DNA of 33,484 bases from Calothrix sp. CSU_2_0 (GTDB taxonomy: Bacteria > Cyanobacteriota > Cyanobacteriia > Cyanobacteriales > Nostocaceae): contig JAAUPE010000078.1 of assembly GCA_012034595.1 (NCBI GenBank), positions 1 through 33,484 of the forward strand, given 5' to 3'. The number at the start of each line of letters is the position of its first letter. The first letter of the stretch is position 1. Both the position numbers and the translations under genes were made by a program. The notes under the pieces were generated by a model. It was not told where the DNA came from, searched no databases, and worked only from the letters and a program-made list of their open reading frames with translations. Shown here in pieces: positions 1 through 8,302 of this stretch.

Positions 1-128
1 TATTTGTATTTTATAAAATCAAAGTATTTAATTATTTAATTTTGCACTATTTTAAAAATGTTTAAATAGGTTTTTATGTAATCAATAAATCAGTAAAGTA
101 GAGATATAAAAATATAGACTTTAATCTG

Positions 129-158
129 TTTGTTCCCAGTTTTTATCCTGGGAACAAA
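129..158. terminator. Perfect hairpin downstream of the GIY-YIG gene
   Basis: TTTGTTCCCAG and CTGGGAACAAA form an 11-bp stem around an 8-nt loop, 56 nt past the stop of the minus-strand gene. Neither direction has a clear U-tract after the stem, so it may be a transcript-end stabiliser rather than a classical intrinsic terminator. Confidence 0.4.
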
Positions 159-213
159 AATATGAAATAGTATTAAGAAAAGAGTAATTTACAATCCAAA
201 ATTTAAACCGCTA

Positions 214-813
214 TTATTGCTTTCCAAATGGTTGTCCCCAGTATTTCCAATTTTCTTTATTAAATGGAGATTTCCATTTTTGAATTAATGATAGTTCTAA
301 CTGTTGTCGTGCTTTAGTTTGGATTGGTGCATCCCACCAAAAACCCATATTTACTGCTGTTTTTAACTCATGTCGATAATGCAAATCGAGATAATTTTCG
401 ATATACCGCTTACAGTCGTGAACACCCTTCCAACGCTGATTTGATTTACAGGTTTCACCAATATATAATAACAAATTTGTTGACACATCAATGACGAAAT
501 ATAAACAAGCTTGTCCCGGACTATCTACTGGTAATCTATAAAAAGATAGGGCAGATAATTGTGTCGTAAATGGGTCGATAATATCTGGATCGACATGAGA
601 TTTTGGTAAGCTAAATAAACTTACTTGTTGATTTGATTCGCTTGTTCTTACCTGTTGTTGATGGATGACTATTTTTTGCTTCCACTTGGTTAGTGTTTTC
701 CCATCCATCAATAACACAGGAGTTCGGTTTGAATGCGATATCCGCAATTCATTTGGTGAGAACAAGTCTAATTGATTTGTCTCCAATCGCAATCCCCAAG
801 ATTTAACTTGCAA
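214..813 (-). CDS. GIY-YIG nuclease-like protein
   Basis: This 199-residue protein has a C-terminal segment (about residues 100-190) that resembles the GIY-YIG endonuclease fold. LYF at 104-106 stands in for the GIY strand and YIG is at 117-119. R127 lies on the following helix, E173 is in LELSLIQKW, and N185 is in the closing PFN motif. These match the conserved Arg, Glu and Asn positions of the family. The first 95 residues are not recognised and are polar. Family members cut DNA in homing, repair or restriction, but many stand-alone cyanobacterial members have no known function. It is monocistronic, with the tRNA gene about 390 bp upstream on the same strand. The fold call is moderately sure; nuclease activity is an inference. 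Confidence 0.7.
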   Translation of the reverse strand: MQVKSWGLRLETNQLDLFSPNELRISHSNRTPVLLMDGKTLTKWKQKIVIHQQQVRTSESNQQVSLFSLPKSHVDPDIIDPFTTQLSALSFYRLPVDSPGQACLYFVIDVSTNLLLYIGETCKSNQRWKGVHDCKRYIENYLDLHYRHELKTAVNMGFWWDAPIQTKARQQLELSLIQKWKSPFNKENWKYWGQPFGKQ

Positions 814-1200
814 TATAACTTGGGAATCCTAGCACTGAAATGTTCTGCATGTTAACAATATTCATGTACTATTAAATACTTATAGAGATGGGGAAAGCTT
901 GAAAAGTAGGGGTTAAAGGGTAAAAGAGAGTGTTAGAGAGTACAAAGTAAAACATCCAGACTTTCTTGTGTTTTTCCCATTCTGGACACAATTTAGACAA
1001 AATTTATAAATATTGCGATCGCGCAACCGCAACATAAAACCATTGCTAAAACCATCTGTTCACGAGATAGCGCGTATTTATTGCGCTAAACGTCGTCCTA
1101 AACTTCAAAATTGACTGTTAGTAATTAAAAGCAAGTTCGTGCATTGCACAGTTCAATTTAAGAACATCTGGTGAAAGGCTGTAAACTAGGTATTTTAATA
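814..1200. other. Spacer between the GIY-YIG gene and tRNA-Thr
   Basis: No coding region is supported. It contains one HIP1 octamer near 1016 and a small TAGCGC/GCGCTA inverted repeat at 1068-1088. The promoter of the GIY-YIG gene should lie at its left end. Confidence 0.5.
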
Positions 1201-1272
1201 AGCCGATGGCGGGATTTGAACCCGCGACCGCTCGATTACGAATCGAGTGCTCTACCACTGAGCCACATCGGC
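1201..1272 (-). tRNA. tRNA-Thr (anticodon CGU)
   Basis: On the minus strand the acceptor arms GCCGATG and CATCGGC pair over 7 bp. There is a D-arm (GCTC...GAGC), an anticodon stem CTCGA/TCGAG enclosing the loop TTCGTAA, and a T-arm GCGGG-TTCGAAC-CCGC. The anticodon at 1240-1238 is CGT, reading the threonine codon ACG. The discriminator base is U, and the 3' CCA is not encoded, as is common in cyanobacteria. Total 72 nt. Confidence 0.96.
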
Positions 1273-1309
1273 GCAAACAATCGTTAATAGTAGCACAATA
1301 ACATCAATC

Positions 1310-1609
1310 ATGGTACAACCAAATTCGCCAAAAGGCACTAACAAGCAACTCGATCGCGAAACCTATGCTCGTCTCAAAGCTGAAATAGACGCACCATATC
1401 GGGGTTTGCGAAGATTTTTCTATTTTGCAGCTGCTGGTTCGGGATTTGTTGGTGCATTTATTTTTATTACCCAAATCTTAGCAGGACGGGATGTCGAAAC
1501 TGCTTTATCTAATTTGGGTGTACAAGCAGCAGTTATTGCGATCGCTGCATTTTTATGGCAATGGGAACAACGGCAAGAGGAGAAGGGAAAGAAGGGAAAA
1601 GGGAAATAG
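1310..1609 (+). CDS. DUF3493 (LPA1/REP27-like) small membrane protein
   Basis: This 99-residue protein starts with a polar segment and the phrase LDRETYARLKAEIDAPYRGLRRF. That phrase, with what follows, matches the DUF3493 family, whose plant and algal relatives (LPA1/REP27) assist photosystem II assembly or D1 repair. Two hydrophobic segments (about residues 36-58 and 66-83) suggest two thylakoid-membrane helices. The C-terminus is a Glu/Lys tail rich in GKKGKGK. The cyanobacterial protein corresponds only to the C-terminal domain of the plant protein and lacks the TPR part. The coding region lies divergent from the tRNA, 37 bp away, and is followed by the convergent diguanylate cyclase. The PSII role is inferred from the plant relatives. 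Confidence 0.82.
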   Translation: MVQPNSPKGTNKQLDRETYARLKAEIDAPYRGLRRFFYFAAAGSGFVGAFIFITQILAGRDVETALSNLGVQAAVIAIAAFLWQWEQRQEEKGKKGKGK

Positions 1610-1700
1610 TAGACTCATTCTTTGTCTTTTCTCAAGATGTATTTTATAAAGATTATTTTGTACGGAAAAGCAGCGTGATAACTTCTGTAAAAATCGAAAC

Positions 1701-2741
1701 TTAGCCAAGTATCCCTTGTTTGAGAATAATACGATTTCGTCCTTGTTCCTTTGCTTGATACAAGGCTTGGTCTGCCATCAAAATTAGGTCTTGGGGTGAA
1801 GTTTCAAAACTAGGAATCATAGTACCTATACCTAAACTGAGAGTTATAAATTGACTCACAGATGACTCTTTATGCTCAATTTCGATTTCTCTGACTCCCG
1901 CTTGCATTGCTGCTGCCACGTGAACTGCACCAACCGCAGGGGTATAAGGCATGATAATTGCAAATTCTTCACCACCATAACGCGCTACCAAATCATGCTT
2001 GTTCTGTGCCGTATACTTCAAAACTGTGGCGACTTTTTGCAGGCATGTATCCCCTGCTGGATGCCCATATTTATCGTTGTAACGTTTGAAGTAATCAATG
2101 TCGCACAAGATTAGCGATAAAGGGCATTGTTCTTGCGCTAGTGCCAACCATTGGGAATTAAGATATTGATCGAAATGGCGACGGTTAGCAACAGCAGTTA
2201 GTCCATCAACATTTGCTAGTTGCTGTAGAGCTTGATTTGCAGCTTCAAGTTGTTTGTAAAGCTGTGCTTGTTGCAGTAATCTTCGCACACGCTGACGCAA
2301 TACAGCCCAGTGAATTGGTTTGGTAACAAAATCACTAGCTCCAGATTCAAAAGCGCGATCTACAGATTGTGGATCGTCTAATCCTGTAATCATAAGTATG
2401 GGGGTTCGATCCCAAAGCTTAGAAATTACGGTATTGCCAAACGAACCATTCCCGCTATCGAAATTGGCAAGGGCAAGGACAAGATTATTTTTCGCAATTT
2501 GGAGTAGCTCTTTGCAGCAAGTAAAACCATCCATTTCTGGCATAATTGCATCAACCAGAATTAAATCGGGTTTGTTGCTGATGAAAGCTTCTAAACACTG
2601 CTTACCATTATTCACCTCGACTACTCGGTAGCCTTCTTTTTCCATAAATTCGCGTAACAACAACCGCATAGTTCTATCATCGTCCGCTACGAGAATTAGA
2701 GGTGGGTTGTTAGAAATTGTAATTGGGCTTTTGCCTGACAT
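1701..2741 (-). CDS. Receiver-GGDEF diguanylate cyclase (PleD-like response regulator)
   Basis: This 346-residue two-domain protein is predicted to make cyclic-di-GMP from two GTP when phosphorylated. The receiver domain (about 14-155) has the acidic cluster D20-D21-D22, phospho-acceptor D64 (LILVDAIMP), a TGLDD switch region and Lys in FVTKPI. A short coiled linker (156-177) leads to the GGDEF domain (about 178-342). That domain has NRRHFDQYL, DIDYFKRYND and the active-site motif GGEEF, all consistent with catalysis. The inhibitory I-site RxxD just before GGEEF is replaced by NKHD, so product inhibition may be weak. About 20 extra residues, including LANFDSGNGSFG, sit between receiver helix 3 and strand 4. 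There is no kinase next door, so its input is unknown. Confidence 0.93.
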   Translation of the reverse strand: MSGKSPITISNNPPLILVADDDRTMRLLLREFMEKEGYRVVEVNNGKQCLEAFISNKPDLILVDAIMPEMDGFTCCKELLQIAKNNLVLALANFDSGNGSFGNTVISKLWDRTPILMITGLDDPQSVDRAFESGASDFVTKPIHWAVLRQRVRRLLQQAQLYKQLEAANQALQQLANVDGLTAVANRRHFDQYLNSQWLALAQEQCPLSLILCDIDYFKRYNDKYGHPAGDTCLQKVATVLKYTAQNKHDLVARYGGEEFAIIMPYTPAVGAVHVAAAMQAGVREIEIEHKESSVSQFITLSLGIGTMIPSFETSPQDLILMADQALYQAKEQGRNRIILKQGILG

Positions 2742-3489
2742 GATCTGCGTTGTCTTAGGAAATTCAGAGTCTCAGTAGGATAAAACTGTTGAGCAATGGT
2801 GGTGCAAATCAGTTTTTTATGCATGGTTGCTTGTCGTCAGCAAATTTAAGCTAATACCAGCACCAATGCTGGTACTAACTTACGGATTCGATCGCCAAAT
2901 CGATCGCTGTAAAACTTGTGCGATCGCGATCGAAAATTGCTGTTTTGAGACGGGTTTGTCTAACTGCAAATCCAATGCGTGATTTTTCGCAGAGGAAGTT
3001 AGGCAGCAATAGAAGACTAAACCCAAGCGATCGCATGAAGACTTCTGGGGAATTGAGTAAGATTAACGCTAGCACGGTATGGCTAATACCGAGCAATACA
3101 TGTAGTAGATGGCTGAGTTGCATGGTTAATTTATCTAAAATGCAAAGGCTTGTTTTACTTTCGTAACTAGCCAATGGCTCAGTACAGAAAATGTCACTAT
3201 TTATAGTTCCCAAGAATCCGGACACAGTTCTCATTTATGGGAACATTTTTGGAAATAAGTTATGAACAAGCCGATCAAAAGCCTGAAATCATTAGATTTC
3301 GCATTTTTGAAATCGACTGTTTATAAACGTTACCAGTCTCAAATTGTGTGACAGCTTGATTCGATAATTATTACTCAGCACTCAAACCTAATCTGGGTTG
3401 CATTACAAATGTTACTGCATCAGTAAGCATCTGTTAATACTAATACATTACTGTATATACTCACTTTTTTCTATACCTGTGTCTGATGA

Positions 3490-3515
3490 AATGCCTCTGG
3501 TATTAAGTTCCGTCG
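3490..3515. repeat. Dispersed palindromic repeat (ATGCCTCYGG type)
   Basis: ATGCCTCTGGTATTAAG followed by TTCCGTCGC closely matches the element at 30265-30299, which lies inside the receiver-DUF3685 gene. The copies differ mainly by C/T changes, and this one lacks the flanking GCGATA arm. Confidence 0.5.
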
Positions 3516-3838
3516 CTCGTGGTGTAGCACTGACGGGGGATTATCTCCATGCGATCGCTTGATTGGCAAAATTAGCGAAAACCCCTACTTCTTGTTTTCT
3601 ACCTTCAGAGGATTTAATGCTCGGTTTAATTTTGAGCTAAATGGTGATTTGGAAATTGGTGCGATCGTAACTTTTTTCTCTTCACTTGGTTTAAGTATGG
3701 TACAACTTCCTGTTCCGATGCCATTGCTAGTTACAGAATTACCAACACCACCATTTCCGTTACTAAAACCACTATTTTCATTAAAATTATTGACAGATTT
3801 AAAAGTATTAAGCTGTTCCACATTTAATTTGCACATAA

Positions 3839-3862
3839 GATGCGGGCAAGATGCCCACACTA
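3839..3862. repeat. Small GGGC/GCCC hairpin repeat
   Basis: GGGC-AAGAT-GCCC forms a short hairpin within a phrase (gatgcgggcaagatgcccac) that resembles dispersed intergenic repeats of Nostoc-type genomes. Only one copy is seen in this window. Confidence 0.35.
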
Positions 3863-4258
3863 CAAGAATTATACGTTTTTAGGTTATGCAATTTAGACAT
3901 GGTTTAGCTTACTTTCATTTGTACCCGTGATTCAATTTTCTCCATCAGCAAGGAGTTTTATAAGTCTATCGGCACTAAAATTTGATGGAGATTTTGCTAA
4001 ATTAGCATTATATATATTCTCACTTGTATTAAAAAACTCTCCATAAAATAATACATTTTGTCAAAGTATCTATATATGACAGCTTGTAAAACTTCCATCG
4101 ATTGAAAATACTTAAGTAAGACGGCTTGTCAAAGATAAAAACATTACTAAACTTGTTATAAAACTAGTTGACAATTGTTTTTAAATACCGATAATCTTTT
4201 GTGTATTCAGCAAAGATAGAGATTCATAGAATTCAGGCAAGGAATTTTCAAAAAATAA

Positions 4259-4513
4259 ATGACAATAAAAAATCTATTTGCAGCAGGTGGAATAATTCTG
4301 TTTCCTCTGCTTATTTTTAGCGTGGCTTCTATTGCGTTGATTACCGAACATATCTACTTCTAGTCGAAAATTTATCGTCGTCAAAAACCTGTGATTCACG
4401 AAGTGATAAATCTCTAGCGTCGTCATAATCATGTGAGTGCGATCGACAAACTTCAGCCCGATCTGAATTTCCCCATTGAGTTTTTATTAAACAATCTCAC
4501 CTTAAGCAAATGA
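4259..4513 (+). pseudogene. exbB: Decayed and truncated exbB (TonB energiser) remnant
   Basis: From ATG 4259 the frame encodes 34 residues, MTIKNLFAAGGIILFPLL followed by IFSVASIALITEHIYF. This is the typical start of cyanobacterial ExbB/TolQ proton-channel subunits (LF.AGG..M.PLL..SV..LALI.E). A TAG at 4361 falls where the family usually has Trp. The same frame continues with SKIYRRQKPVIHEVINL, meets a second TAG at 4415 where Tyr is usual, and continues with RRHNHVSAIDKLQPDLNFPI before TGA at 4511. Together about 82 sense codons remain of a roughly 210-residue protein, so the C-terminal half is also gone. The frame ends overlapping the receptor start codon (ATGA). ExbB normally powers TonB-dependent uptake, which fits its neighbour. 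Family assignment is from memory of the sequence pattern. Confidence 0.8.
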
Positions 4514-6630
4514 AAAAGAATGTGTACTTATTTCCAATTAGTTTTCTCAGTCTATTTATCACTTTCCCATCACTTGCATCTGATACTAAAATCAATCAAG
4601 TAAACCGAAATCAAAGCGGAAAAGCTCAATTAGACATTCAAAACCTCAACGACATTAAATTGCCATCAACTAATGCAAGTTTATTAAATCAAGCAATTGA
4701 AGAAAGTAAAGTAAATGAAGTAAATGAAATAATCAATCCTGAAAAAACATCTCAAAATAGTACTACAGAAAAAGATGATTCCGACATTCAATTAGAAGCA
4801 ATAGGTGAAAAAGATTCTCTCCCAGAATCCACACCAACTCACATAATTGATAAAGAAGAAATTCAAAAACAAGGTGCATCTAGTGTTGCTGATATCTTAA
4901 AAAGAATGCCAGGATTCTCAATCAATGATGTCGGTCATGGTGCAGATATTCACACAGGTACTTATTATCGTGGTGCATCAATAAACCAGTCAGTAATTCT
5001 CATCAATGGTAGACCAATTAATAATAATATTAATACCTATCATGGCGCTACAGATTTAAATAGTATTCCCGTCGAAGCAATCGATAGAGTCGAACTATAT
5101 AGCGGTGCAGCTAGCTCCTTATATGGTTCATCAGCAGTTGGTGGAGTGGTTAATATTATCACTAAAGAAGGTAGCGGGAAATCAAAACTAAATGCTGCTA
5201 TTGAATTTGGTTCTTTGAATACAAATAATCAACAATCAAGTTTTAGTGGTGGTACAGAAAATGTTCGTTACAACTTAAGTTTTGAACGCTTTTTTACCGA
5301 TAACAAATATAAGGTTCCTGTTGGTGCAGCTAATCGCGATACTAACGGTAACTTATTTAATGCTGACACAGCTACTAGCACCTACTTTGGGAATATAGGA
5401 GTTGATTTAAACAAGAAAAATACCTTAAGTTTAGATGTTAAAACACTCAGCAGTCGTCGTGGCTTAGTTTATTTTGGTTTTCCCTTACAAAAAGACAGAC
5501 TAGACCACGATGGATTAAATATTGGTTTAGCTTGGAAATCCCAACTTGCAAATAATTCTAAACTCACAACTACATTTGGATTCAATCAAGATTACTTTAA
5601 TACTTATGGTCCCACAGTTGTTGCTAACAGAGAATTTTACCGTACAGGAACCTTAGATACGCAGCAATTTTCCACTAGAGTAGACCATGAGTGGAAAATT
5701 TCTCCCAATTATCAGCTTCGTTGGGGTTTAGACTTAAATAATACAAATCTAGATGGAACAGTAAATAGTACTCGTCCAGATAGAATTAACTTGAATACAG
5801 AAGAAAATAGAAGCTTATTAAATACAGCATTATTTGCAGTTAATACTATTAATATTAACGATGTATTCCAATTTGATTTAGGACTAAGACAAAACTTTGA
5901 TTCCGAATTTGGAAACTACTTCAATCCTAGCGTTGGTTTTCGCTATGGAATCTCACCAAATATAGCTTTGCGTGGAAGTTGGTCTTCCGTACAACGAAAT
6001 CCCGGTTTAGACCAAAAATATGTTTACGATACAGTACATGGTTGGTTGCCAAATCGTGATTTAAAACCAGAAATAGGTTCCTCATGGACTGCTGGAGTTG
6101 ATGTTAGTTTATCTCAAAACTTGACCGGACAATTTACTTATTTTGGTAGCAGTTTAGACGACCGTTTAGGTGTAGTTCAGGGCAAATGGCAAAATATCGG
6201 TTTAGTTGATACTAACGGCTTTGAAGCTGCCTTACGGTGGAAAATGGCACGTAACTGGTCAACATTTTTCAACTACACTTACACCGATGCCAAAATCCAA
6301 ACTGGAGCCGAATCAGGGTTACAATTAGGTTTAATTCCTTACTCGAATTTGCAAACAGGAATTGGTTATCAAAAAAATGGATGGCAAGCCAATTTGTACG
6401 CTACTTACTATAGTGGCGCTCGTCGGGCATTTTTCACCAATCCTGGTGAGAAAACCACAGACTTTTCACCATCGTACCTAAATCTAGACTTTAGCGCTCG
6501 CGTGCCTGTAAATCAAAACTTGGGACTTACATTTTACTTAGAGAATTTGCTAGGGGAACAGTATGAAAGAGTCAATAGAATTTATAGTCCTGGTTTAACT
6601 TTCCGTGTTGGCTTGAGTTCAAATATTTGA
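4510..6630 (+). CDS. TonB-dependent outer-membrane receptor
   Basis: This 706-residue protein has an N-terminal signal peptide (about residues 1-23, ending in FPSLAS). A polar Asn/Lys/Glu-rich stretch (24-95) follows. The plug domain (about 103-222) includes THIIDKEEIQKQGASSVADI, RGASINQSVILINGRPI, IPVEAIDRVELYSGAASSLYG and GGVVNIITK. The rest is a roughly 480-residue beta-barrel of alternating strands. Such receptors import siderophores, cobalamin or similar ligands across the outer membrane; the ligand cannot be told from sequence. Many cyanobacterial receptors carry an AMIN domain before the plug, and none is seen here. The last residue is Ile rather than the usual aromatic. The only energiser-like neighbour is the broken exbB upstream, so it must rely on a TonB-ExbB-ExbD set elsewhere. 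No clear Shine-Dalgarno precedes ATG 4510. Confidence 0.93.
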   Translation: MKKNVYLFPISFLSLFITFPSLASDTKINQVNRNQSGKAQLDIQNLNDIKLPSTNASLLNQAIEESKVNEVNEIINPEKTSQNSTTEKDDSDIQLEAIGEKDSLPESTPTHIIDKEEIQKQGASSVADILKRMPGFSINDVGHGADIHTGTYYRGASINQSVILINGRPINNNINTYHGATDLNSIPVEAIDRVELYSGAASSLYGSSAVGGVVNIITKEGSGKSKLNAAIEFGSLNTNNQQSSFSGGTENVRYNLSFERFFTDNKYKVPVGAANRDTNGNLFNADTATSTYFGNIGVDLNKKNTLSLDVKTLSSRRGLVYFGFPLQKDRLDHDGLNIGLAWKSQLANNSKLTTTFGFNQDYFNTYGPTVVANREFYRTGTLDTQQFSTRVDHEWKISPNYQLRWGLDLNNTNLDGTVNSTRPDRINLNTEENRSLLNTALFAVNTININDVFQFDLGLRQNFDSEFGNYFNPSVGFRYGISPNIALRGSWSSVQRNPGLDQKYVYDTVHGWLPNRDLKPEIGSSWTAGVDVSLSQNLTGQFTYFGSSLDDRLGVVQGKWQNIGLVDTNGFEAALRWKMARNWSTFFNYTYTDAKIQTGAESGLQLGLIPYSNLQTGIGYQKNGWQANLYATYYSGARRAFFTNPGEKTTDFSPSYLNLDFSARVPVNQNLGLTFYLENLLGEQYERVNRIYSPGLTFRVGLSSNI

Positions 6631-6639
6631 TATTTATAT

Positions 6640-6666
6640 TCACATATCTCCGTCGGGGATATGTGA
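6640..6666. terminator. Bidirectional hairpin between convergent genes
   Basis: TCACATATCTCC and GGGGATATGTGA pair over 12 bp (one G-U) around a 3-nt loop. The hairpin lies between the stops of the receptor (plus) and the CBS protein (minus), a position that suits shared termination. Confidence 0.6.
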
Positions 6667-6680
6667 GAGATATCCAAAAA

Positions 6681-7976
6681 TTAACCTCCAGTTGCTATCT
6701 TAGGTAATGACTTTGGGAAATTTTCCTCTATTTCATTATCCATGCTTTGCTCAATCACTGTCTGACTGGGATGGATTGTCTCATCCTCATCAACATTCGC
6801 TTGTCCTAACTTTTGCAAATCTTTTGTTTCTTGATTCATTTTGCCAACCAAAACCTGCATTTGTTCGATTTCAAGTAAAACAGATTGCATTTGAGATTGC
6901 TCTATCTCAGACGAAATATTGGTTGTAGCAAAAATATTTCCTAAATTCTCATATACCCGCAACAATGAACGCTGTAGCTGCCCCTGCTGGTCAATTCTTT
7001 GGTTGAGTATTTGTTGAATTTTATGCGATTCTGAGATTTTAACTGTCTTTTCCACAGTATCGTCAACCTCACACATTTCTTTTAGCTCAAGACTTTGTAA
7101 CAAATTTGTTTGTGTGACAATTCCAATGCCTTTTCCCCAATCCCAAGATACAACCAATCTTCGTACTTGAAGACTCTGCATTTTTTGGTATGCTGTCCAT
7201 AGGCTATCTTCCGGTTGCAGTAAAAATAGAGGGGTACTCATCACCGTTTCTACGGTAGTTTGAGTCAGATTGAGTTGCAGCGCTTGAAATTGGACAACAT
7301 CATGTTCCGTAACAATCCCTACGGGACATACAAGACTTTCTTCATCCTCTAGTGCTGTCTCTTGGGTAATAACAACACAGCTAACTCCATGAATCGTCAT
7401 CAGTTGAGCAATTTCGGAAACTGATGTTGTTAGTGGTGCATTAATAACTGGGGTTGTCATGACTTCCGAAACTCGCTTTAGCTTGAGAAAGTCGGTTGGT
7501 CGGACTAAGTGTCTAATGCTATCTTGCGAAATGATGCCAATTAACTCACCGCGATCGCCTACTATGGGCAAATGTCTAATTTTGTATCGACGAAACAAAA
7601 ACAGTGGACCAAACAAATCACGCAATGAGCTAATAGGTAAAGTAATCACATCGGGAGTCATCACTTCACCAATCGTCAAAGTTTGAATATCTCTCCCTTC
7701 AGCCGCTAACTTGACTATATCCCGTTCTGTAAATATTCCCAGTAGCTTTTCTGCTTCCACCACCAGCGCAAAACTCGAAATCTTGTGCTTTTGATCGTTC
7801 AAGCTGGGATTACCTGGCAAAATACATGGATTCTGGCTGTTGTACCTCCTCTGACTCATCAAAACTACTACTTCAAATAGTGGAGTATAGGGAGTAACTA
7901 ATAATGGTTGACGGTCAATCGCATTTTCTATATCTCTTTCGGTTATCAACGACTTATCAATGTACATAAACGACAC
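6681..7976 (-). CDS. Stand-alone protein with four CBS domains and a C-terminal coiled coil
   Basis: This 431-residue cytoplasmic protein is built from two tandem CBS pairs. CBS1 is about 20-95 (GIFTERDIVKLAA), CBS2 about 100-165 (VMTPDVITLP, IRHLPIVG, GIISQDSIRHLV), CBS3 about 168-235 (VMTTPVINAP, GIVTEHDVV) and CBS4 about 243-300 (VMSTPLFLLQPED, GIVTQTNLLQ). CBS pairs usually bind adenine nucleotides and regulate an attached or partner protein. In cyanobacteria the same four-CBS module is often the N-terminus of PAS/GAF hybrid kinases or GGDEF proteins. Here it ends instead in a Gln/Glu-rich helical region (about 310-395) and an acidic tail, with no output domain. It may act by protein-protein contact. 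No operon partner is adjacent. Confidence 0.88.
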   Translation of the reverse strand: MSFMYIDKSLITERDIENAIDRQPLLVTPYTPLFEVVVLMSQRRYNSQNPCILPGNPSLNDQKHKISSFALVVEAEKLLGIFTERDIVKLAAEGRDIQTLTIGEVMTPDVITLPISSLRDLFGPLFLFRRYKIRHLPIVGDRGELIGIISQDSIRHLVRPTDFLKLKRVSEVMTTPVINAPLTTSVSEIAQLMTIHGVSCVVITQETALEDEESLVCPVGIVTEHDVVQFQALQLNLTQTTVETVMSTPLFLLQPEDSLWTAYQKMQSLQVRRLVVSWDWGKGIGIVTQTNLLQSLELKEMCEVDDTVEKTVKISESHKIQQILNQRIDQQGQLQRSLLRVYENLGNIFATTNISSEIEQSQMQSVLLEIEQMQVLVGKMNQETKDLQKLGQANVDEDETIHPSQTVIEQSMDNEIEENFPKSLPKIATGG

Positions 7977-8302
7977 AGTTCCGCTATGGCTAGTGGACTT
8001 TGTTCCAATTGAAACACATAATAACGGATGTTACGCCTTATTTGGTGCAAATTCAGCATATAAAAGCGTTTACAATTGATATTGGTTAGTCAAACCAGCC
8101 ACAAAGTTAAGAACAATAGAGAATGCAAAATCAATTAGTGGTCGATACTCTACGGTTTGCAAGCGAGAGAAGACGCACCAGTAATTCCACTAATTGTTCG
8201 CATCACTAGTATTCCTGGAGGGTAAACCACTGAATTTTCTGATTAGGTATCAGTCTTCTTGCTGTTGAAGATAAGGTATTCTAACTCCTAAAATCTTTTT
8301 TA
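7977..8302. other. Spacer with a possible frameshifted gene remnant
   Basis: No intact gene. A plus-strand run at 8123-8225 reads MQNQLVVD, then after skipping one base LYGLQAREDAPVIPLIVRIT before TAA. It looks protein-like across the shift but is too short to assign. Confidence 0.35.

Larger units (their letters stand above)
2742..4258. other. 1.5-kb gene-free stretch
   Basis: No gene is supported here. Overlapping open frames exist on both strands, for example a 119-codon minus frame at 2875-3234 and a plus frame at 2918-3166. None has a recognisable motif or ribosome binding site. The left part is dense in GATCG/HIP1 sites (2885-2935, 3028, 3550). Two dispersed palindromic repeats are listed separately (3490-3515, 3839-3862). 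The right end, from 3880, is AT-rich and leads into the exbB remnant. Confidence 0.5.

Noticed and set aside
2875-3234. 119-codon minus-strand frame with a hydrophobic stretch
   Set aside because: There is no ribosome site, no recognised motif, and a competing frame on the other strand. The codons run through HIP1-rich spacer DNA.
3559-3882. Overlapping open frames on both strands
   Set aside because: The minus frame starts inside the GGGC/GCCC repeat, and neither frame has family resemblance.
3880-4510. Cobalamin riboswitch or Fur box before the receptor
   Set aside because: No B12-box-like or GATAATGATAATC-like motif was found. The segment nearest the gene is the exbB remnant.
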